The position numbers were made by a program, and so were the translations under genes. Positions 1 through 7,865 of a stretch of DNA of 64,000 nt are shown piece by piece. Position 1 is the first letter of the stretch; each line of letters starts with the position of its first letter. The notes under the pieces are model-generated. The model was not told the DNA's origin. It saw only the letters and a list, made by a program, of their open reading frames with translations, and ran no database searches. Origin of the DNA: an uncultured Bacteroidales bacterium (GTDB taxonomy: Bacteria; Bacteroidota; Bacteroidia; Bacteroidales; SZUA-534); NCBI GenBank assembly GCA_902790595.1, contig CADASL010000004.1, positions 248,001 through 312,000 on the forward strand. Reading direction: 5' to 3'.

Positions 1-442
1 CCTTTATCGATGTTTTTCCAAACAGCTGGTTTGCAACAACATTGCCGTATTTGTTCGACAGGTTGATGTTGAGCCACTCGGGCATTGTCACCACGTAGCT
101 GACGTCGAACTCATCGAACTTGAGCGATTTTGGCACATCGGAGCTAACGGTAATCTTGCCGTCCTCGGTTTTGACAATCACCTTTATTTTCTGAGTGATG
201 CGTTTGGCTTCTTCAAGGTCGCGTGCCCGTCCGGTAACGGTGGCCTCAATGTTGAGGCGGCTCTCGCCGGTGTTTTCAATCACCACATTGCCGTTGTGGT
301 TGAACAGCTCGAGTAGCGAGTTGGCATCCACGTCGAAGGCGAATTGCTCGCTGCGCCTGAAATCGCTGTCACGGTTGGCGTTGGCCGGCAGCCACATTAT
401 TACGGCCGCCAATGCAATCAAACTATAAATCAACTTTTTCAT
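1..442 (-). CDS. DUF4097-like putative adhesin/exported protein, C-terminus outside window
   Basis: The frame starts at an ATG at 442-440 and is still open at base 1, so only about 147 N-terminal residues are visible. They begin with a signal peptide (MKKLIYSLIALAAVIMWLPA), followed by beta-rich sequence with phrases such as NGNVVIENTGE and INLSNKYGNVVANQ. This is the pattern of DUF4097/DUF2807-type 'putative adhesin' beta-helices. The start lies 20 bp inside the end of the anti-sigma-like gene, so it is translationally coupled to the sigma/anti-sigma pair. Such exported proteins are often the third gene of Bacteroidota ECF operons; their function is not established. The family assignment rests on pattern and context only. 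Confidence 0.6.
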   Translation of the reverse strand, partial: MKKLIYSLIALAAVIMWLPANANRDSDFRRSEQFAFDVDANSLLELFNHNGNVVIENTGESRLNIEATVTGRARDLEEAKRITQKIKVIVKTEDGKITVSSDVPKSLKFDEFDVSYVVTMPEWLNINLSNKYGNVVANQLFGKTSIK

Positions 443-1037
443 CTTGTTGTGTGTTTAATTGTTTAATACTGTTGAGGTTGCTGATGATTTTGTTCAGCAC
501 TTCGATTTTTGTCTGGTAGTGGTTAATCATTGCGTCAATCAGCACCGCGTTGTCGGGGTTGGCTTTCAGCTCTTTTTGCAGATTGACAAACAGTTCGTCC
601 ATTTCCGACATTGCCTTGAGCAGCTCGGCTTTCTGTTTCTCGTCAACGGTGTTGTCGGTGCGGATTTCGTCGAGCCGGCTGTCGACCAGCGTGATGTAGT
701 ACTTCTGCGTCTCGCTGTATTCGGGCTCAACCTTGGCCTTCACGTAGCGTGTTGTGCGCTCAACAAGCTCCATTGGTGTTGAGTTTTCGGCGTTAGCCAT
801 TCCCGATTCAATCAGTTTGACACTTTGGTGGACGCCTGTTCCGGCCACAACCGCGCCTATAATCACCGCCACAACTGCCACTGCGGCAATCTTCAGCATC
901 TGGCTGTGGCTGTGGCTGATGGTCCGGCGCTGGTCGGCTTCGAGCTTCTGCAGAAAGCGGTCGAAGTGTCCGTCCATCGGTTCGCTGGTGTCGAACAGGT
1001 TGCGGTTCTGTTCGATAAATTGTTTCAACTCATCCAT
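423..1037 (-). CDS. Membrane-anchored anti-sigma-factor-like protein
   Basis: This 204-residue protein has a cytoplasmic N-terminal stretch of about 45 residues (MDELKQFIEQNRNLFDTSEP), one transmembrane helix near residues 48-70 (MLKIAAVAVVAVIIGAVVAG) and a charged, largely helical periplasmic part. It overlaps the end of the ECF sigma gene by 13 bp and the next exported protein gene by 20 bp. Size, one-helix topology and position directly behind an ECF sigma factor fit an anti-sigma factor. No clear zinc-binding anti-sigma (ZAS) HxxxCxxC motif is visible, so the role is inferred from context. Confidence 0.6.
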   Translation of the reverse strand: MDELKQFIEQNRNLFDTSEPMDGHFDRFLQKLEADQRRTISHSHSQMLKIAAVAVVAVIIGAVVAGTGVHQSVKLIESGMANAENSTPMELVERTTRYVKAKVEPEYSETQKYYITLVDSRLDEIRTDNTVDEKQKAELLKAMSEMDELFVNLQKELKANPDNAVLIDAMINHYQTKIEVLNKIISNLNSIKQLNTQQDEKVDL

Positions 1038-1600
1038 ATCTCAAATTTTTTTGTTTCCAAAAGTTCCTGAAGCCTCTTTCGCGCCCTCGAGTAGCCGGTG
1101 CGCACGGCGGCGTTGCTCATCTCCATTATCTGGGCAATCTCCTCGTGGTCGTAGCCCTCAAACAGATGGAGGGTGAGCAGCACTCGATAGCTGTCGGGCA
1201 GCAAGGCGATGGCTTTCTTCACCTGTTCCACTTTGTAATTGGCCTCGTAGTCGCGGTCGTCGTCGGTATCGATAATTGTCCGGCCCTCTTCGAGCGGTTC
1301 AAGGTCGAGCGATTTTTTCTTGAGTACATCGAGCGAGCGGTTGACCACAATGCGCTTCAGCCACGAGCCGAAGCTCACCTCGCCGCGGAACGAGTCGATA
1401 TTGCGGAACGCCGCCAGGAATGCCTCCTGCATAACATCCTCGGCCTCCATCGGATTCTTCACAAACCGCAGACAGGTGTTGTACATCGCCTTGTAATACA
1501 GCTTGTAAATCTCGAACTGGGCCTTGCTGCTCCCATTCCGGCATTCGTCAATCAGCTGACTGTGAATATCTATGTACTTCGTTTCCAAAATCACTATCAA
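1025..1600 (-). CDS. ECF-type RNA polymerase sigma factor (sigma-70 family)
   Basis: The protein of about 190 residues has region 2 (KAMYNTCLRFVKNPMEAEDV, then FRGEVSFGSWLKRIVVNRSL) and region 4 with a helix-turn-helix (LLPDSYRVLLTLHLFEGYDH, then EEIAQIM, AAVRTGYSRARKRL). It lacks regions 1 and 3, as ECF factors do. The start is uncertain: a stop lies just upstream and the available starts are TTG at 1600, GTG at 1594 and TTG at 1588, with no ATG nearby. GTG 1594 is plausible. It heads an operon with an anti-sigma-like membrane protein and an exported beta-rich protein. The signal sensed is unknown. Confidence 0.9.
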   Translation of the reverse strand: MIVILETKYIDIHSQLIDECRNGSSKAQFEIYKLYYKAMYNTCLRFVKNPMEAEDVMQEAFLAAFRNIDSFRGEVSFGSWLKRIVVNRSLDVLKKKSLDLEPLEEGRTIIDTDDDRDYEANYKVEQVKKAIALLPDSYRVLLTLHLFEGYDHEEIAQIMEMSNAAVRTGYSRARKRLQELLETKKFEIWMS

Positions 1601-1628
1601 TTACGCCATAAATGACGCGTCAATTTTT

Positions 1629-1636
1629 CAAATGTA
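1629..1636 (-). promoter_or_regulatory. Minus-7 promoter box of the sigma factor operon
   Basis: On the minus strand the sequence reads TACATTTG, matching the Bacteroidota minus-7 consensus TAnnTTTG, about 30-40 bp upstream of the possible starts of the sigma factor gene. No clear minus-33 TTTG is visible. Confidence 0.5.
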
Positions 1637-1731
1637 ACACTTGTCGGGGGATTTTTTTTGATTTTTGACGGCAGACTTCAATCGATATGATTCCGGTTGT
1701 CTTTAGTCTGATGTCTGTTGTCCAAAATTTT

Positions 1732-1739
1732 TACCTTTG
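1732..1739 (+). promoter_or_regulatory. Minus-7 promoter box of the YitT-family gene
   Basis: The sequence TACCTTTG matches TAnnTTTG and lies 21 bp before the ATG at 1761. The box contains a TTG that could be read as an earlier in-frame start at 1737; as part of the promoter it would not be in the mRNA, which supports the ATG at 1761. Confidence 0.55.
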
Positions 1740-1760
1740 ACACAACAAATTTATCGCATT

Positions 1761-2696
1761 ATGGCTATCGATTTGAATAAACTGACTGGCGGCGGCACGT
1801 GGCGCGATGCGGCAAAGGCGGTCGTCTATATTCTGGTGGGCACGTTTGTGCTGTCGCTGGGTTTTGTGCTGTTCATCAACCCCTACAAGATTGTGCCGGG
1901 CGGCGTTTACGGCATCTCCATCGTCATTCACCACTCCACCAAGGGAATGTTCGACTTGTTCCCCGACGGAACGCCCATCGGTCTTGTGTCGGCCTGCCTC
2001 GACACCATCTTGACAATTATCGGAACAAAGATTCTGGGGCCGCGCTTCGGCTTCAAAACAGTGCTGGGCTTCATCTCGACGGCCGTGTTTATGGATACGC
2101 TCACTGCCTTCATTGGTGAGAACGACCCGCTCGGCCTTGCCGACGACCTGCTGCTGGCATCGGTGTTCGGCGCCACCATCATCGGCATCGGGCTGGCCAT
2201 TGTGTTCAAATCGAAGGCCACATCGGGCGGCTCCGACATTATTGCGGCCGTCATTGCCAAATACACGCACCTGCCCATCGGCCATCTGCTCATCTATGTG
2301 GATAGCGCCATTGCCTTGCTGGGACTTATCGCGTTCAGCGACTGGAAGATACCATTGTACTCGTGGCTAGTGATTTTCATCACTGGCAAGGTGGTGGATA
2401 TGATTCTGGAAGGTGCCGGGCACGAGAAAATGCTGCTCATCATATCGGACCATCACGAAGAAATCCGCGAGCGCCTGCTCAACGACCTTGGCCGCGGCGG
2501 CACCTATCTGAACGGCGAAGGAATGTACGGCGGCGCGCCTAAAAAGGTGATTTACACTATTGTGGACCGCCGCGAAGTGCTGATTCTGGAAGAGCACATC
2601 AGCCGCATCGACCCGAACGCGTTTGTGGCCGTGATTGAAGCCAACGAGATTCTGGGCGAAGGATTCAAATCGCTGACGGAAAAGACGAAAGGGTGA
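1761..2696 (+). CDS. YitT family membrane protein (DUF161 + DUF2179)
   Basis: The 311-residue protein starts at ATG 1761 (MAIDLNKLTGGGTWRDAAKA). Its N-terminal two thirds are hydrophobic, with about five membrane segments and the family phrase FVLFINPYKIVPGGVYGISI. The C-terminal soluble part (residues about 220-305) includes GRGGTYLNGEGMYGGAPKK and ends in IDPNAFVAVIEANEILGEG, typical of the DUF2179 domain. YitT proteins are widespread inner-membrane proteins of unknown transport role. The gene stands alone between divergently oriented neighbours and has its own promoter. Confidence 0.85.
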   Translation: MAIDLNKLTGGGTWRDAAKAVVYILVGTFVLSLGFVLFINPYKIVPGGVYGISIVIHHSTKGMFDLFPDGTPIGLVSACLDTILTIIGTKILGPRFGFKTVLGFISTAVFMDTLTAFIGENDPLGLADDLLLASVFGATIIGIGLAIVFKSKATSGGSDIIAAVIAKYTHLPIGHLLIYVDSAIALLGLIAFSDWKIPLYSWLVIFITGKVVDMILEGAGHEKMLLIISDHHEEIRERLLNDLGRGGTYLNGEGMYGGAPKKVIYTIVDRREVLILEEHISRIDPNAFVAVIEANEILGEGFKSLTEKTKG

Positions 2697-2766
2697 TTTT
2701 TCAGACAACGGACAACAGACTTCAGACAACGGACCGCTGTCAGCTCTTACATCAATCAATCCTTCA

Positions 2767-2784
2767 TCCCGATAGCTATCGGGA
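2767..2784. repeat. Dispersed 18-bp palindrome, copy 1
   Basis: TCCCGATAGCTATCGGGA is a perfect palindrome between the YitT-type gene and glmS. The same core occurs at 29603-29618 (one base changed), 33868-33883 and 48019-48036, always in gene-free spacers. It may act as a bidirectional terminator or be a short dispersed repeat. Confidence 0.7.
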
Positions 2785-2824
2785 CTTCAATCCTTCTATC
2801 CTTCAATCCTTCAGTCCTTCAATG

Positions 2825-4672
2825 TCATTCCACCGTCACGCTCTTGGCAAGGTTTCGCGGTTTGTCGACGTCAAGGCCGCGCGAGACTGACGAGTAGTAG
2901 CCGAACAGCTGCAGCGGAATCACCGTCAGGCTGCCGGCAAAATGCTCATCAATGTTCGGCACATAAATGGTGAAATCGGCGGTATCCTCAATGTCGTAGT
3001 GCCCGGCGGTGGCCACTGCCATCAGGTAGGCGCCACGGGTCTTGCACTCAACCATATTCGAAACGGTCTTCTCGTACAGGCTGTTCTGCGTGAGAATGCC
3101 CACAAGCAGCGTGCCGTCCTCAATCAGGCTGATAGTGCCGTGCTTGAGCTCGCCGGCGGCATAGGCTTCAGAGTGCACATACGAAACTTCCTTCATCTTC
3201 AGGCTGCCTTCGAGCGCCACGGCGTAGTCGATTCCGCGGCCAATGAAAAAGGCGTCGTGGGCGGTTGAGAATTTCGACGCGAACCACTGAATGCGCTCTT
3301 TGTCCTCGAGCAGGCCCTCGGCCTTGTCGGGAAGGGTTTGCAGTTGGGCAATGTAGTATTTGTATTTCTCGTCGTCGATAACGCCGCGCTCAAACGCCAA
3401 TTCAACCGCAAGCACGTATCCGATAAGCATTTGCGCGCTGTAGGCTTTGGTGGTTGCCACCGCAATTTCCGGCCCGGCAAGGGTGTAGAGCACGTGGTCG
3501 GCCTCGCGGGCAATGCTGCTGCCCAAAACGTTCAGAATGGCCAAGGTGCGAATGCCGCGCGATTTGGCTTCGCGCAAAGCGGCAAGGCTGTCGGCCGTCT
3601 CACCCGACTGCGAAATGACAATCACCAACGCGTTTTCCTGCAGAATCGGGCAATGGTAGCGGAACTCCGACGCCACATCAACCCTGACGGCGATTTTGGC
3701 AATGTCCTCAATCACATATTTGGCCGCCATTCCCACGTGCCAAGCGCTTCCGCAAGCCACAATGCTGATTTCCGATATGCCGCGGGCAATGTCGGGTGTA
3801 ATTCCGCTTTTGCTAATGTCGAGCCGGCCGTCGTTCAGCAGCGAGTTGAGCGTGTCCTGCAGAGCTTTCGGCTGCTCGTGAATCTCTTTAATCATAAAAT
3901 GCTCAAAACCACCACGTTCGGCAGCATTGGCATCCCACGTAATGTGAACGGTCTCCTTTTCGAGCTGTTCCTCATCGATATTGAAAAAGCTGACCTTGCC
4001 GGCCTCAACGCACGCCATCTCGCAGTTGCCCACGTAGTAAATGTCCTGCGTGTATTTCAGGATTGCCGGCACGTCCGACGCAATGAAAGTCTCGCCTTCG
4101 GTCACGCCGATAATCATCGGGCTGTCCTTACGGGCCGTCCAAATCTGATTTTGGTGGTCGCTGAAAAGGATTGCCAAAGCGTACGAGCCGCGGATACGCA
4201 TCATCGCTTTCGCGATAGCCTTCGACGGCGTCGGGTATTTTTTGTAGTAGTAATCGACAAGCTTGACGGCGACTTCGGTATCAGTCTGTGAATAAAATAC
4301 ATAACCAGCCTTTACGAGTTTTTCCTTCAGCTCGGCGTAGTTTTCGATAATGCCGTTGTGAACACCCACAACCGCCGAATCGTCGGGTTCCGTGCCCGAA
4401 ATGTGCGGATGGGCGTTGGCTTCGTTCGGCTCGCCGTGAGTGGCCCAACGTGTGTGGCCAATGCCAATGCAGCCTTTCAGCGTGCGTCCGCCGTCAATCT
4501 TTTCCGACAGCACCTTGAGCCGCCCTTTGGCCTTGACAACCGTTGTGTGGCCGTCGCCGTCGCGGACTGCAATGCCCGCCGAATCGTAGCCCCGGTACTC
4601 CAGCCTGCAAAGGCTGTCCATCAAAATCGGTGCAGCCTGCTGCGGCCCCACATATCCTACTATTCCGCACAT
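2825..4672 (-). CDS. glmS: Glutamine--fructose-6-phosphate aminotransferase (isomerizing)
   Basis: GlmS makes glucosamine-6-phosphate from fructose-6-phosphate and glutamine, the first step towards UDP-GlcNAc for peptidoglycan and lipid A. The 615-residue length is normal. The N-terminal glutaminase domain begins with MCGIVGYVG (Cys2 nucleophile) and contains GHTRWATHG. Two SIS sugar-isomerase domains follow (VACGSAWHVG, ISQSGETADS, GRGIDYAVALEG), and the protein ends with DKPRNLAKSVTVE, the conserved C-terminal loop of the family. A minus-7 box lies about 55 bp upstream. The gene appears monocistronic. Confidence 0.97.
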   Translation of the reverse strand: MCGIVGYVGPQQAAPILMDSLCRLEYRGYDSAGIAVRDGDGHTTVVKAKGRLKVLSEKIDGGRTLKGCIGIGHTRWATHGEPNEANAHPHISGTEPDDSAVVGVHNGIIENYAELKEKLVKAGYVFYSQTDTEVAVKLVDYYYKKYPTPSKAIAKAMMRIRGSYALAILFSDHQNQIWTARKDSPMIIGVTEGETFIASDVPAILKYTQDIYYVGNCEMACVEAGKVSFFNIDEEQLEKETVHITWDANAAERGGFEHFMIKEIHEQPKALQDTLNSLLNDGRLDISKSGITPDIARGISEISIVACGSAWHVGMAAKYVIEDIAKIAVRVDVASEFRYHCPILQENALVIVISQSGETADSLAALREAKSRGIRTLAILNVLGSSIAREADHVLYTLAGPEIAVATTKAYSAQMLIGYVLAVELAFERGVIDDEKYKYYIAQLQTLPDKAEGLLEDKERIQWFASKFSTAHDAFFIGRGIDYAVALEGSLKMKEVSYVHSEAYAAGELKHGTISLIEDGTLLVGILTQNSLYEKTVSNMVECKTRGAYLMAVATAGHYDIEDTADFTIYVPNIDEHFAGSLTVIPLQLFGYYSSVSRGLDVDKPRNLAKSVTVE

Positions 4673-4726
4673 AATTCTTTCGTTTTAAGGTTCGTATTCA
4701 TTCCGTTTCCGGATTTTTTGTTTCGG

Positions 4727-4755
4727 CAAAATTATTGCAATCACACACGCCTCAA
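4727..4755 (-). promoter_or_regulatory. Promoter of glmS
   Basis: On the minus strand TAATTTTG (4734-4727) matches TAnnTTTG. A TTG at 4755-4753 sits 18 bp further upstream, in the place of a minus-33 element. The glmS start codon is about 55 bp downstream. Confidence 0.5.
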
Positions 4756-4844
4756 CGCTTAGGGCCACGCATTTACGGAATTTTCTTATCAACATTCCAC
4801 ATCTTTTTTGCGGCTTGCGCTTTACACCTTTCGCCTTACACAAT

Positions 4845-4852
4845 TATATTTG
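4845..4852 (+). promoter_or_regulatory. Minus-7 promoter box of the DUF3667-like gene
   Basis: TATATTTG is a perfect TAnnTTTG match 23 bp before the ATG at 4876. It supports that start over the in-frame upstream codon at 4735, which would lie before the transcript start. Confidence 0.55.
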
Positions 4853-4875
4853 GCATTTCAAACGCTATACTATCG

Positions 4876-5838
4876 ATGAAGATAAAAGACAAAATATCAG
4901 CCTGGTTGCGAGCCTTTAAAATCTGGCAGAAAACCGGCAACGGCATCTGGGTGAACACCCGCACCGAGCGCGAGCGGAAACGGCAAGGCATCTTCCACGG
5001 CGCTTTCGACAGCATTCCGTTCCTCAACGACGACGCCAAACGCACGTTCATCCACCTTGTGCTGCGCCCCGGCTATATGATTCGCGACTACATCAGCGGC
5101 AAGCACGACATCTATATGGCGCCCATCGCCTCGCTTATCATTTTTTACTCGTTTTTCACGATGGTGTCGGCGGTGGTAAAGCCCGATTTTAAGCAGGCCG
5201 AGTCGCAAGTCAAAACCGACAGCGCAACCATCGTCTATGACGACACTGTCGCAATCAGTCTCACGCCGGGGAATTCAAACGATACCGCACAAAGTCACAA
5301 TTATACATTCTCGTTCGACCTTGGCGGCGACGACGCTGTTACCGACTCAGTAATCAGCGCTTGGGGAAACCGCACCGGCAAGATGGTTTTACACGGCTAT
5401 CAGCTTTTGCATCTCGACAAGTATCCTGACAAAGTCGATACGCGGTGGAAGGCGTCGCTGGCGGCGTTCGAGGCCACAATGCGCAACCAGGGAGTGACAA
5501 TGTTCATTGGCGATTTTCTGCTTCTGTGGATGGCTGTTTTTGTCGGTCTTCGCCGAAAATACGGCGTCAGGCTGGCGGCGGCGGCCTCAATGGCGGGCTA
5601 TATGCTATGCCAGGTCTGCTTTTTGCGAATGTTCACAATGCTTTTCACATTCGGCCGCTCGCTGGATGCGGGCGTTCTGCTCACAATGCTGGTCCTGATG
5701 ATTGATTATCACCAGATTCTGGGTGTCAGCTACAAACGCAGCTTCTTGCTCACAATAAAAACCGGACTGCTTTATGCGGCCTGCCTGATGGCGGTTATTC
5801 TGCTTTTACTGGCCGTTGTGGCGATAGCGGTGAAGTGA
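4876..5838 (+). CDS. DUF3667-like multi-pass membrane protein
   Basis: The 320-residue protein (MKIKDKISAWLRAFKIWQKT) contains THLVLRP-like and GKHDIYMAPIAS-like phrases near residues 55-85 (IHLVLRPGYMIRDYISGKHD). They resemble the core of Bacteroidota DUF3667 proteins (LLxRPGxxIRxYxxGKRxxYxxPI). One membrane segment follows at about 85-103, then a soluble loop of about 110 residues, then four or five further membrane segments to the end. The N-terminal zinc ribbon found in many DUF3667 members is missing. No function is known. The start is chosen by the promoter box 23 bp upstream. Confidence 0.65.
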   Translation: MKIKDKISAWLRAFKIWQKTGNGIWVNTRTERERKRQGIFHGAFDSIPFLNDDAKRTFIHLVLRPGYMIRDYISGKHDIYMAPIASLIIFYSFFTMVSAVVKPDFKQAESQVKTDSATIVYDDTVAISLTPGNSNDTAQSHNYTFSFDLGGDDAVTDSVISAWGNRTGKMVLHGYQLLHLDKYPDKVDTRWKASLAAFEATMRNQGVTMFIGDFLLLWMAVFVGLRRKYGVRLAAAASMAGYMLCQVCFLRMFTMLFTFGRSLDAGVLLTMLVLMIDYHQILGVSYKRSFLLTIKTGLLYAACLMAVILLLLAVVAIAVK

Positions 5839-5878
5839 CATTTTGAATTATCGGATAATCAGCGAATCGATAAATAAA

Positions 5879-5886
5879 TAATTTTG
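5879..5886 (+). promoter_or_regulatory. Minus-7 promoter box of the flavodoxin gene
   Basis: TAATTTTG matches TAnnTTTG about 85 bp before the ATG at 5972. The leader between them is strongly A-rich, as is usual for translation initiation regions in Bacteroidota. Confidence 0.5.
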
Positions 5887-5971
5887 TGAATATGAAAATT
5901 CACTCACAAAAGATTTAAACCTGTTAAACTATTGAACCTTTAAATAATTAAAAAACTAAAAACTTAAAACA

Positions 5972-6787
5972 ATGAGAATCAGAATTATGACTTTGATTGC
6001 AGCATCGTTGGCAGCTACTGTTGCCTGCACATCGGCACCCAAAAAAGCAGAAACTGTACAGCCAAAAGCACTGGTTGTATTCTACTCGCAGAGCAACACC
6101 ACTCGCACAGTGGCTCAGGAAATTCAGAAGCAACTGAATTGCGACATCGCTGAAATAGAGTGTGTTGAACCGTACTCTGGCGACTTTGGTCAGACCATCC
6201 AACGCTGGCAGAAAGAACAGCAAGAAGGCACTCTGCCCGAAATCAAGCCTCTTGCAAAAGACATTAAGGATTACGACGTGATTTTCTTGGGTTACCCGAT
6301 TTGGGGCGGCACCTACGCCATTCCGGTTGCCACATTCCTGAAAAACACTGATTTTGCTGGCAAGAAACTTGTTCCGTTCTGCACTTTCGGCAGCGGCGGT
6401 CTTAACACCAGCGTTGCAGCGTTGCAGCAGAGCGCACAGAACGCTCAGATTCTGGACGGCTACGGTGTTCGTCAGGCTCGTGTTGCCGCAGCTCCGGCCG
6501 AGGTTGAGCAGTTCCTTATCAAACTTGGCCTGAAGGAAGGCGAAGTTGAGCAACTGCCGGAATTCTCTGAGCAGAAAGAAGTTAGCGATAGCGAGAAGGA
6601 AATCTTCAATCAGGCTTGCAGCAGCTACCAAATGCCGCTCGGCACCCCTGTAACAGTTGGCTCGCGCGCGATAAAAGGCGGCACCGAATACCTTTACACT
6701 GTTGAAGGAATGGGTGGAGCAAAGTCGCAGATTTACGTTTTGGCAAAAGAAAACGAGCAGCCTGAATTCACGCAGGTTGTAAGATAA
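5972..6787 (+). CDS. Flavodoxin-fold lipoprotein
   Basis: The 271-residue protein has a lipoprotein signal peptide (MRIRIMTLIAASLAATVACT, Cys19 as lipidation site). A flavodoxin-like domain follows, with the phosphate-binding loop YSQSNTTRTVAQEI near residues 38-51 and the FMN-loop phrase GYPIWGGTYAIP near 109-120. The fold ends near residue 190, and about 80 C-terminal residues are not assigned. Flavodoxins bind FMN and carry electrons in the cytoplasm, so an exported, membrane-tethered version is somewhat unusual, although Bacteroidota have several. The gene is monocistronic, with its own promoter and a double terminator. Confidence 0.8.
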   Translation: MRIRIMTLIAASLAATVACTSAPKKAETVQPKALVVFYSQSNTTRTVAQEIQKQLNCDIAEIECVEPYSGDFGQTIQRWQKEQQEGTLPEIKPLAKDIKDYDVIFLGYPIWGGTYAIPVATFLKNTDFAGKKLVPFCTFGSGGLNTSVAALQQSAQNAQILDGYGVRQARVAAAPAEVEQFLIKLGLKEGEVEQLPEFSEQKEVSDSEKEIFNQACSSYQMPLGTPVTVGSRAIKGGTEYLYTVEGMGGAKSQIYVLAKENEQPEFTQVVR

Positions 6788-6792
6788 AACGG

Positions 6793-6856
6793 AGCCGGCA
6801 AAGCCGGTTTTTAAAAGCAAAATCCACGGAGAACAATGTTTTTCCGTGGATTTTTT
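6793..6856 (+). terminator. Tandem intrinsic terminators after the flavodoxin gene
   Basis: The first hairpin is CCGGC-AAA-GCCGG followed by TTTTT (6795-6811). A second hairpin pairs AATCCACGGA (6820-6829) with TCCGTGGATT (6843-6852) and runs into TTTTTT. The second stem could also end transcription of the minus-strand transporter gene, because A residues precede it. Confidence 0.8.
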
Positions 6857-6892
6857 GTTGGCACACACGTAGTTGCTACGAATGTGCAATTT

Positions 6893-7840
6893 TCATTTAT
6901 GTTCTTCATTTTCAGTGTTCTTTGCAGACAGGGCCTTGGCCCAAAGCGCGCCGGCAATGTTGTGCCAGACACTGAATACGGCGCCCGGCACGGCGGCCAT
7001 TGGCATTGTGGCAAAATGCGTCTGCGCAAGCGTGCAAGCCAGTCCGGAATTCTGCATTCCAACTTCAACCGACACGGCTGTGCTTTTCCGGTTGTTCATC
7101 TTGAATGCCCGCGCAAGCAGCAATCCAAGCGCGAATCCGCAAACATTATGCAAGGCAACGGCCACGATGATTGTCAGCTCGACACTCAGCAGCTGGGCGG
7201 AGTTGGCGGACACCACCGAACCCACAATCAAAACAATGACGATTGATGAAATGGCTGGCAGATAAGCGGTTACAGCTTTGGTGGCTTCCGCGAAAAAGCG
7301 TTTGATGACGAGCCCGACGCTTATCGGAAGAATTATCACTTTGACTATCGACCAGAACATACTGAGCACATCGACATTGACGCTTGCGCCAACCAGCAGC
7401 CACGTGAGCAACGGCGTTAGAAATGGAGCCAAAATGGTTGATACACAAGTCATTCCTGCCGATAAGGCCAAATCGCCTTTGGCAAGGTAGGTGATGACGT
7501 TCGATGCTGTTCCGCCGGGGCAGCAGCCTACAAGTACCAGGCCCACAGCAAGTTCGTCGGGCAGGCGGAATATCCGAGCAAGCGCAAGAGCGAGCAGCGG
7601 CATAATGCCGAACTGAGCCAGGCAGCCGATGCCGACATCTTTCGGGCGGCTGAACACCACTTTGAAATCGGAAAGATTGAGCGACAATCCCATTCCGAAC
7701 ATCACAACGCCCAAAAGGTAGTTTATTGAGCTGGTTTTCACCCAGTTGAATGTCGCGGGGACAAACAGAGCGACTATGGCCGCCAATAAAACCAAGGCTG
7801 CCATATATTTGGCTACGAATGTACTGATTTTCAGAAGCAT
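6893..7840 (-). CDS. Bile acid:sodium symporter family transporter (BASS)
   Basis: This is a 315-residue protein with about nine to ten membrane helices. Family phrases include GVVMFGMGLSLNLSDFKVVF and VLVGCCPGGTASNVITYLAK, the latter part of the sodium/substrate-binding crossover region, and EVGMQNSGLACTLAQTHF. Members of this family move organic anions (bile acids, pantoate, keto acids) with sodium; the substrate cannot be read from the sequence. It starts 25 bp after the end of the lipoprotein lipase gene and is probably in its operon, which hints at uptake of a hydrolysis product. Confidence 0.87.
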   Translation of the reverse strand: MLLKISTFVAKYMAALVLLAAIVALFVPATFNWVKTSSINYLLGVVMFGMGLSLNLSDFKVVFSRPKDVGIGCLAQFGIMPLLALALARIFRLPDELAVGLVLVGCCPGGTASNVITYLAKGDLALSAGMTCVSTILAPFLTPLLTWLLVGASVNVDVLSMFWSIVKVIILPISVGLVIKRFFAEATKAVTAYLPAISSIVIVLIVGSVVSANSAQLLSVELTIIVAVALHNVCGFALGLLLARAFKMNNRKSTAVSVEVGMQNSGLACTLAQTHFATMPMAAVPGAVFSVWHNIAGALWAKALSAKNTENEEHK

Positions 7841-7865
7841 AACTATTCTTGTAACGGTTGGCCGA